Below, in pieces: positions 60,123 through 64,000 of a DNA stretch of 64,000 bases (positions are counted from its first letter, which is position 1; the number at the start of each line of letters is the position of its first letter). Below the pieces are notes generated by a model that ran no database searches, had not been told where the DNA came from, and saw nothing but the letters and a program-made list of their open reading frames with translations. Both the position numbers and the translations under genes were made by a program. This DNA is from Bradyrhizobium sp. ISRA430 (lineage in GTDB: Bacteria > Pseudomonadota > Alphaproteobacteria > Rhizobiales > Xanthobacteraceae). The DNA lies in NCBI RefSeq assembly GCF_029909975.1, contig NZ_CP094516.1:5890001-5954000 (forward strand). The letters are read 5' to 3'.

Positions 60123-60836
60123 CTAGATCAACCGCATCCCGCGCAGGCTCGCATGCCCGCTTCTACCGACGATGATGTGGTCGTGCACGGCGATGCCGAG
60201 CGGTTTGGCGATATCGATGATGGCCTTGGTCATCTGGATGTCGGCCTGGGAGGGCGAGGGATCGCCTGAGGGGTGGTTGTGCACGAGGATCAGGGCAGTT
60301 GCCGATAGTTCAAGCGCGCGCTTGACCACCTCGCGCGGATAGACCGGCGTGTGATCGACAGTACCGGTCTGCTGCACCTCGTCCGCGATGAGCTGGTTGC
60401 GCTTGTCGAGAAAGAGCAGTCGGAATTGCTCCTTGTCGGCAAACGCCATGCTGGAGCGGCAATAGTCGATCACCTCGTTCCAGGATGACAGCGCGTTGCG
60501 GCTGTTGACCTCGCCCTTGGTCACGCGGCTTGCGGCGGCCGCGATCAATTTGAGCTGGTTGACGACTGACTCGCCCACGCCGTCGACCTCGCGCAGCCGC
60601 GCGACGGGCGCATGAACGACCTCGGCAAACGAGCCAAAGGTCTTGATCAGCGTCTTCGCGAGCGGCTTGGTGTCGCGACGCGGCAGCGCCGGAAACAACG
60701 CCATCTCCAGCAGCTCGTAGTCGCTGAGCGCATCCGGACCGGCGCTATAGAAGCGCTCGCGCAGCCGCTCGCGATGGCCGTGATAGTGCGGCGTGTCCTC
60801 AGACTTGCTGTTGCCGGAGTCGGGTTTGGCGGGCAT
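60123..60836 (-). CDS. radC: RadC-family JAMM protein
   Basis: A 237-residue protein. A helix-hairpin-helix-like N-terminal part ([20 protein letters not shown]) precedes the MPN/JAMM metalloprotease-like domain with [14 protein letters not shown] at about 184-197 and a glutamine/aspartate zinc site. RadC proteins were linked to recombination repair, but their true activity is undecided. It has a short acidic start ([19 protein letters not shown]). The gene ends just before the region containing the CtrA-like box and runs in the same direction as the intradiol dioxygenase gene. Confidence 0.92.
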   Translation of the reverse strand: MPAKPDSGNSKSEDTPHYHGHRERLRERFYSAGPDALSDYELLEMALFPALPRRDTKPLAKTLIKTFGSFAEVVHAPVARLREVDGVGESVVNQLKLIAAAASRVTKGEVNSRNALSSWNEVIDYCRSSMAFADKEQFRLLFLDKRNQLIADEVQQTGTVDHTPVYPREVVKRALELSATALILVHNHPSGDPSPSQADIQMTKAIIDIAKPLGIAVHDHIIVGRSGHASLRGMRLI

Positions 60837-60896
60837 CGCGCGCCAGCATCGCCGCGGGTCACGTCTTTTGCAACCGTCAATTGCGCTGGCGCCGCT

Positions 60897-61718
60897 CTAG
60901 CGCCCCGGCTTCAATCCCGGCACCAGCGCCGCGAGCCGGTCCTTGATCGGGCGGCCGAACATCGATCCGCCCATGCCTGACGGCGATGGACCCGGCGGAG
61001 GTCCGCGGCGCCCGGCGGTCGCATCGGCGCGGCGGTCGACGCCGAGCGTCAGCGTCGCAACGTAGCGGTCGCGCTCCTCCTTCACCGCGCAGAAGGCGCG
61101 ATGCTCGGGGTCGGAGCGTCCGATCACATAGTCATTGGCGTTGATGATCGTGCGCTGCCGGGCGCGGTCCTTGTAGGCGGGAACGTTGACGTAGATGAAC
61201 TCGTTCAGTGCGTCGGGCAGGAAAGTCTGCCCGGTCAGCACCGTGCGGTCGTCCAAAAACACCTTGAAATGGATGTGCGTGGCACGGCCGTCATACCAGC
61301 CGGGATAGATGGTGTTGAACGCAACCCAGCCGGCCTCGTCGGTGACTTGCGTGCCGCGCAAAAACGTCTTGCTGGTCGCGTCGACGTTGTGGCCGTCACC
61401 CTGGCCGGGAAAGGCCGAATAGAGGCCTTTTGCATCGCAATGCCAGATGTCGACCCGGGCGTCCTTGATTGCCGTGCAGGGCCCGGCTTCGATCACGCGC
61501 AGCCTCAGTGTCAGCGGCACGCCGGGCCTGCCCTCCGTAATGTCGGACCGAACGAGTTTCGGGTCGGCATAGAACGGCCCTTCCTCCGCCTGGGGCGTCA
61601 GGATGCAGGCCGGCTCGATGTCGGCGGTGGCTGGAGCTGCTTGGGCACGGGTCTGCAGCAGGCCGGCGACGCTGGCGGACACGAATCCAAGGAAACCGCG
61701 ACGCGTTGACTTGGCCAA
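60897..61718 (-). CDS. Tat-exported intradiol ring-cleavage dioxygenase
   Basis: A 273-residue protein with a twin-arginine signal (KSTRRGFLGFVSASVAGLL). The dioxygenase domain contains iron-ligand tyrosine and histidine blocks: DIWHCDAKGLYSAF, FNTIYPGWYDGRATHIHFKV with H-x-H, and TLRLRVIEAG. Cytoplasmic catechol or protocatechuate dioxygenases lack an export signal; extracytoplasmic versions of unknown substrate are known in soil bacteria. The C-terminus has a G/P/R-rich tail (GRRGPPPGPSPSGMGG). Iron is presumably inserted before Tat export. No other aromatic gene is next to it. Confidence 0.88.
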   Translation of the reverse strand: MAKSTRRGFLGFVSASVAGLLQTRAQAAPATADIEPACILTPQAEEGPFYADPKLVRSDITEGRPGVPLTLRLRVIEAGPCTAIKDARVDIWHCDAKGLYSAFPGQGDGHNVDATSKTFLRGTQVTDEAGWVAFNTIYPGWYDGRATHIHFKVFLDDRTVLTGQTFLPDALNEFIYVNVPAYKDRARQRTIINANDYVIGRSDPEHRAFCAVKEERDRYVATLTLGVDRRADATAGRRGPPPGPSPSGMGGSMFGRPIKDRLAALVPGLKPGR

Positions 61719-61797
61719 TCATCTCTCCTGTTAGCCCCGAGGAGAGATCGTCATCGGCAGGGGGGATGGCAAGATCAAGCTGCGACAATGGCGGCAA

Positions 61798-62739
61798 TCA
61801 GATCGATTGTTTCTCGCTGTGTCGCTTCCGTGGAGGCACCGTGACAGCCACCACCCCGGCCACAATGAGCAGCATTCCGGCCAGACCAGACCAGGTAAAG
61901 CGCTCGCCAAGCAGGGCGATGCCGAGTGCCACCGCGAATCCCGCGCGCAGGTAGCTCCCGCTGGTCGTGCCGAGTGGGCCGAGCGTGTGGATCAGCCGGA
62001 AATAGATCACCATCGCAAGCGCGGTGCAGACGGCCGCAAGGGTGACGACCGCCGTGATCGCCTGTGCCGTCAGCGCCAGCCTCCATGGCTGCTCGAGGAC
62101 GGCGGCCGCGGGCAGCATCAGGATCGCGGCGCAGCTCATGGCACCGGCGGCCGTGACGATTGCGGGAAGGTTCGAGAACCGCTGTCCCCATATCGGCGCG
62201 AGCGCGTAGCAAAGGCTCGCGCCGAGCACGGCCGCTTGCGCCAGCGGTGCCGCCGTGCCGATCCCGGAGAGCGCATCGATGCCCATTGTCACGGCCACGC
62301 CTGCGAGGCCAAGACCGACACCGATGACCTTTTGGCTGCTTATGGTCCGGCGCCCGCGTCCGGTGATCATCGCGATCGCGAGCACGAACATCGGCGGGGT
62401 TGCATTGAGCACGCCGGCCAGCCCGCTCGCGATATGCATCTCGCCCCAACTGATCAGGGTGAATGGCAGCGCGCTCTGCAGCAGCCCTTGCACGAAGAAA
62501 GCGAGCCAGACCGACCCTTGGCGGGGAAGGAAGTGTCCTTGCGCGGTGGCGATCAGGGTCAGGAGAATGGCTGCGATCGTCACGCGTACGGCAACCATTG
62601 TGAACGGCGGAATCGTCGGGATCGCCACCTTGATCAGCGTGAATGAGCTGCCCCAGATCAGCGAAAGGAGCAGTAACAGCCCGATCTCGCGCGCGAGTGT
62701 GGTTTGCCCTGACCTTGCCTGTGGCGCCTGCGTGCTCAT
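61798..62739 (-). CDS. DMT-family (EamA) transporter
   Basis: A 313-residue membrane protein with ten hydrophobic helices in two EamA repeats. The first repeat starts LLLLLSLIWGSSFTLIKVAI and ends GLAGVLNATPPMFVLAIA; the second has SYLRAGFAVALGIALLGERF. These proteins export metabolites or amino acids. GGAGCAG precedes the ATG at 62739. It is divergent from the Ada-type regulator gene by 131 bases. Confidence 0.9.
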   Translation of the reverse strand: MSTQAPQARSGQTTLAREIGLLLLLSLIWGSSFTLIKVAIPTIPPFTMVAVRVTIAAILLTLIATAQGHFLPRQGSVWLAFFVQGLLQSALPFTLISWGEMHIASGLAGVLNATPPMFVLAIAMITGRGRRTISSQKVIGVGLGLAGVAVTMGIDALSGIGTAAPLAQAAVLGASLCYALAPIWGQRFSNLPAIVTAAGAMSCAAILMLPAAAVLEQPWRLALTAQAITAVVTLAAVCTALAMVIYFRLIHTLGPLGTTSGSYLRAGFAVALGIALLGERFTWSGLAGMLLIVAGVVAVTVPPRKRHSEKQSI

Positions 62740-62870
62740 GGGATCTGCTCCGGAACTTGTCGCCACCATGATCCCGAACGGCGGCGCAGGCTGGCCGAAT
62801 TCGGACCTCATCGCCCGATCGAGTCCGGTTTCGGCTACTCGGCGGGATGGGTTGAGACTACCTTTCCGTC

Positions 62871-63467
62871 ATGGCGAGAATTCCAGCCCATCGGCAAGTG
62901 CTGCCGCCGCATCTCGATTGGGAGACCTGCGATCGGGCGCGGCTGGCGCGTGCCCGCGCGTTCGACGGCCTGTTCTTCTCCGGCGTTCGCTCGACGCGGA
63001 TCTATTGCCGGCCGGTCTGCCCGGTTCGCCCGGCGCGCTCCGAGAACGTCACCTTCTATGCGACCGCGGCCGCCGCCGAGCGGGCCGGTTTTCGCCCGTG
63101 CCTGCGCTGCCGGCCGGAAGCAGCGCCGGGGTCACCGGCGTGGATGGGGACAGCCACTACCGTTGCGCGCGGGATGCGCCTGATCAATGACGGTTTTCTG
63201 GATCGGGGGTCGATGGCGGAGCTCGCCGAAATCCTTGGAGTCGGGCCGCGCCATCTGCTGCGCCTGTTCATGCGCCACGCCGGCGCAAGCCCCAGCGAGA
63301 TTGCCGCGACGCGGCGCGTGCAGGAAGCCAAGCGCCTGATCGATCAGACCGATATGACATTGGCGGAGATCGCCTTCGCGGCCGGATTCGGCAGCGTTCG
63401 TCGGTTTAACGATGCCTTTGCCGCAACCTACAAGCGGCCACCATCGTCATTCCGGCGCCGGCGATAG
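62871..63467 (+). CDS. Ada-like metal-binding and AraC-type HTH protein
   Basis: A 198-residue protein. The N-terminal Ada domain has the four-cysteine zinc site: YCRPVCPVRPARSENVTFY and FRPCLRCRPEAAP, with the first cysteine being the methyl-phosphotriester acceptor in Ada. Residues about 105-195 form an AraC helix-turn-helix pair (MAELAEILGVGPRHLLRLF and TLAEIAFAAGFGSVRRFN). The C-terminal O6-methylguanine transferase domain is missing, so it is an AdaA-type sensor of alkylation damage. A DNA glycosylase of the AlkA type would be expected next to it but is not in this window. Confidence 0.92.
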   Translation: MARIPAHRQVLPPHLDWETCDRARLARARAFDGLFFSGVRSTRIYCRPVCPVRPARSENVTFYATAAAAERAGFRPCLRCRPEAAPGSPAWMGTATTVARGMRLINDGFLDRGSMAELAEILGVGPRHLLRLFMRHAGASPSEIAATRRVQEAKRLIDQTDMTLAEIAFAAGFGSVRRFNDAFAATYKRPPSSFRRRR

Positions 63468-63503
63468 ACGTCGCGATGGTGTGAGCGAGCCGCGCTAAAA
63501 AAA

Positions 63504-64000
63504 TCAGCCGATCTGCTTCTCGCCGTGCCGTTCCGACAGCGTGAAGATCTCGACGCCCGTGGCGGTCACGCCGACGGAGTGCTCGAACTGCGCCGACAGC
63601 GAGCGGTCGCGGGTCACGGCGGTCCAGCCGTCGGAAAGGATCTTCACATGCGGCTTGCCGAGATTGATCATCGGCTCGATGGTGAAGAACATGCCGGGCT
63701 TGAGCTGGACGCCCTCGCCGGGTCGGCCGATATGGATGATGTTGGGCTCATCGTGGAACATGCGCCCGAGACCATGGCCGCAGAAATCACGCACCACGCT
63801 CATGCCCTGCGGTTCGACGAAGCTCTGGATGGCGTGGCCGATGTCGCCGGTGGTGGCGCCCGGCTTCACTGCGGCGATACCGCGCATCATCGCCTCGTAA
63901 GTCACCTCGATCAGCCGCTCGGCCTTGCGCGCGATCGGGCCGATCGCATACATCCGGCTGGAATCGCCATACCAGCCGTCGACGATGAAGGTGACGTCGA
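63504..64000 (-). CDS. map: Methionine aminopeptidase type I, partial
   Basis: The gene runs off the right edge. The visible 165 residues contain most metal ligands: the DVTFIVDGWYGDSS block (two aspartates), CGHGLGRMFHDEPNI (histidine), FTIEPMI and FEHSVGV (glutamates). The enzyme removes N-terminal methionine from new proteins using two metal ions. Gene neighbours further right are unknown. Confidence 0.95.
   Translation of the reverse strand, partial: DVTFIVDGWYGDSSRMYAIGPIARKAERLIEVTYEAMMRGIAAVKPGATTGDIGHAIQSFVEPQGMSVVRDFCGHGLGRMFHDEPNIIHIGRPGEGVQLKPGMFFTIEPMINLGKPHVKILSDGWTAVTRDRSLSAQFEHSVGVTATGVEIFTLSERHGEKQIG

Overview
The window reads as a chromosomal segment of a high-GC alphaproteobacterium of the Bradyrhizobium / Nitrobacteraceae type. 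Supporting signs are the strong G/C third-position bias, antisense shadow frames over nearly every gene, RegB/RegA-SURF1-bo3 oxidase gene order, a second FtsZ outside a division cluster, full CtrA-type boxes (TTAA-N7-TTAA), a FixK-type box, and many interspersed palindromic repeats with TGTCAT/ATGACA or GTCGTCCC/GGGACGAC ends. The species assignment is an inference from style, not from a marker gene. No rRNA, tRNA, CRISPR array or complete insertion sequence was seen.

Layout. 1-6 kb: a cut-off DUF2235 hydrolase gene, a coiled-coil protein behind a CtrA box, a short FtsZ paralogue, an HTH/coiled-coil protein behind a second CtrA box, a broken copy of the 5' end of the DUF2235 gene, a small low-GC islet with a truncated superfamily I helicase and a VOC-domain ORF, and rpmB with its terminator. 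6-13 kb: a DUF3108 protein, a SUV3-like RNA helicase, an S4 protein without a normal start codon, 7Fe ferredoxin and CarD. 13-20 kb: a respiratory block on the minus strand, cyoABCD - SURF1 - regB - regA, with a 23-bp palindrome ahead of cyoA. 20-24 kb: an MHS-type MFS transporter, a LysM-type M48 lipoprotein protease and an SNase-like protein; the last two lie between inverted copies of a 38-bp repeat.

24.5-35.2 kb is a catabolic region: a solute-binding protein, a crotonase, a VOC protein and an ADP-forming acyl-CoA synthetase, then gentisate 1,2-dioxygenase facing maleylpyruvate-type isomerase and a MarR regulator, and finally an aryl-CoA ligase with a flavin hydroxylase of the salicylyl-CoA/anthraniloyl-CoA monooxygenase type. 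The dioxygenase and hydroxylase promoters share a 24-bp imperfect palindrome. The simplest reading is a CoA-dependent route from a hydroxybenzoate (salicylate or 4-hydroxybenzoate) through gentisyl-CoA to gentisate and ring cleavage, controlled by the local MarR protein.

35-46 kb holds a cysteine-rich repeat secreted protein, an MDR oxidoreductase, a dicarboxylate symporter, an amino-acid binding protein, an orphan ATP-grasp enzyme, ferredoxin-NADP reductase with a FixK-type box, a stand-alone glutamate synthase-like flavoprotein, a PilZ protein and a CorC-type membrane protein. 46-55.6 kb: a double-barrel outer membrane protein (Omp25-like barrel fused to an OprB porin), a creatininase-family enzyme divergent from an NMT1-type ABC transporter operon that runs on into a 2-hydroxyacid dehydrogenase and a two-domain Inh-like inhibitor, and a peptidoglycan-binding lysozyme-like protein.

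56-59 kb is the most interesting block: four tightly packed minus-strand genes for an outer-membrane-barrel-like protein, an exported FMN-binding protein with an SGAT-type flavinylation motif, the flavin transferase ApbE, and a four-helix cytochrome-b-like protein. Together they look like a compact extracytoplasmic flavin electron-transfer system. The window closes with a glycine-zipper protein, RadC, a Tat-exported intradiol dioxygenase, a DMT transporter, an Ada-type regulator and the cut-off methionine aminopeptidase gene.
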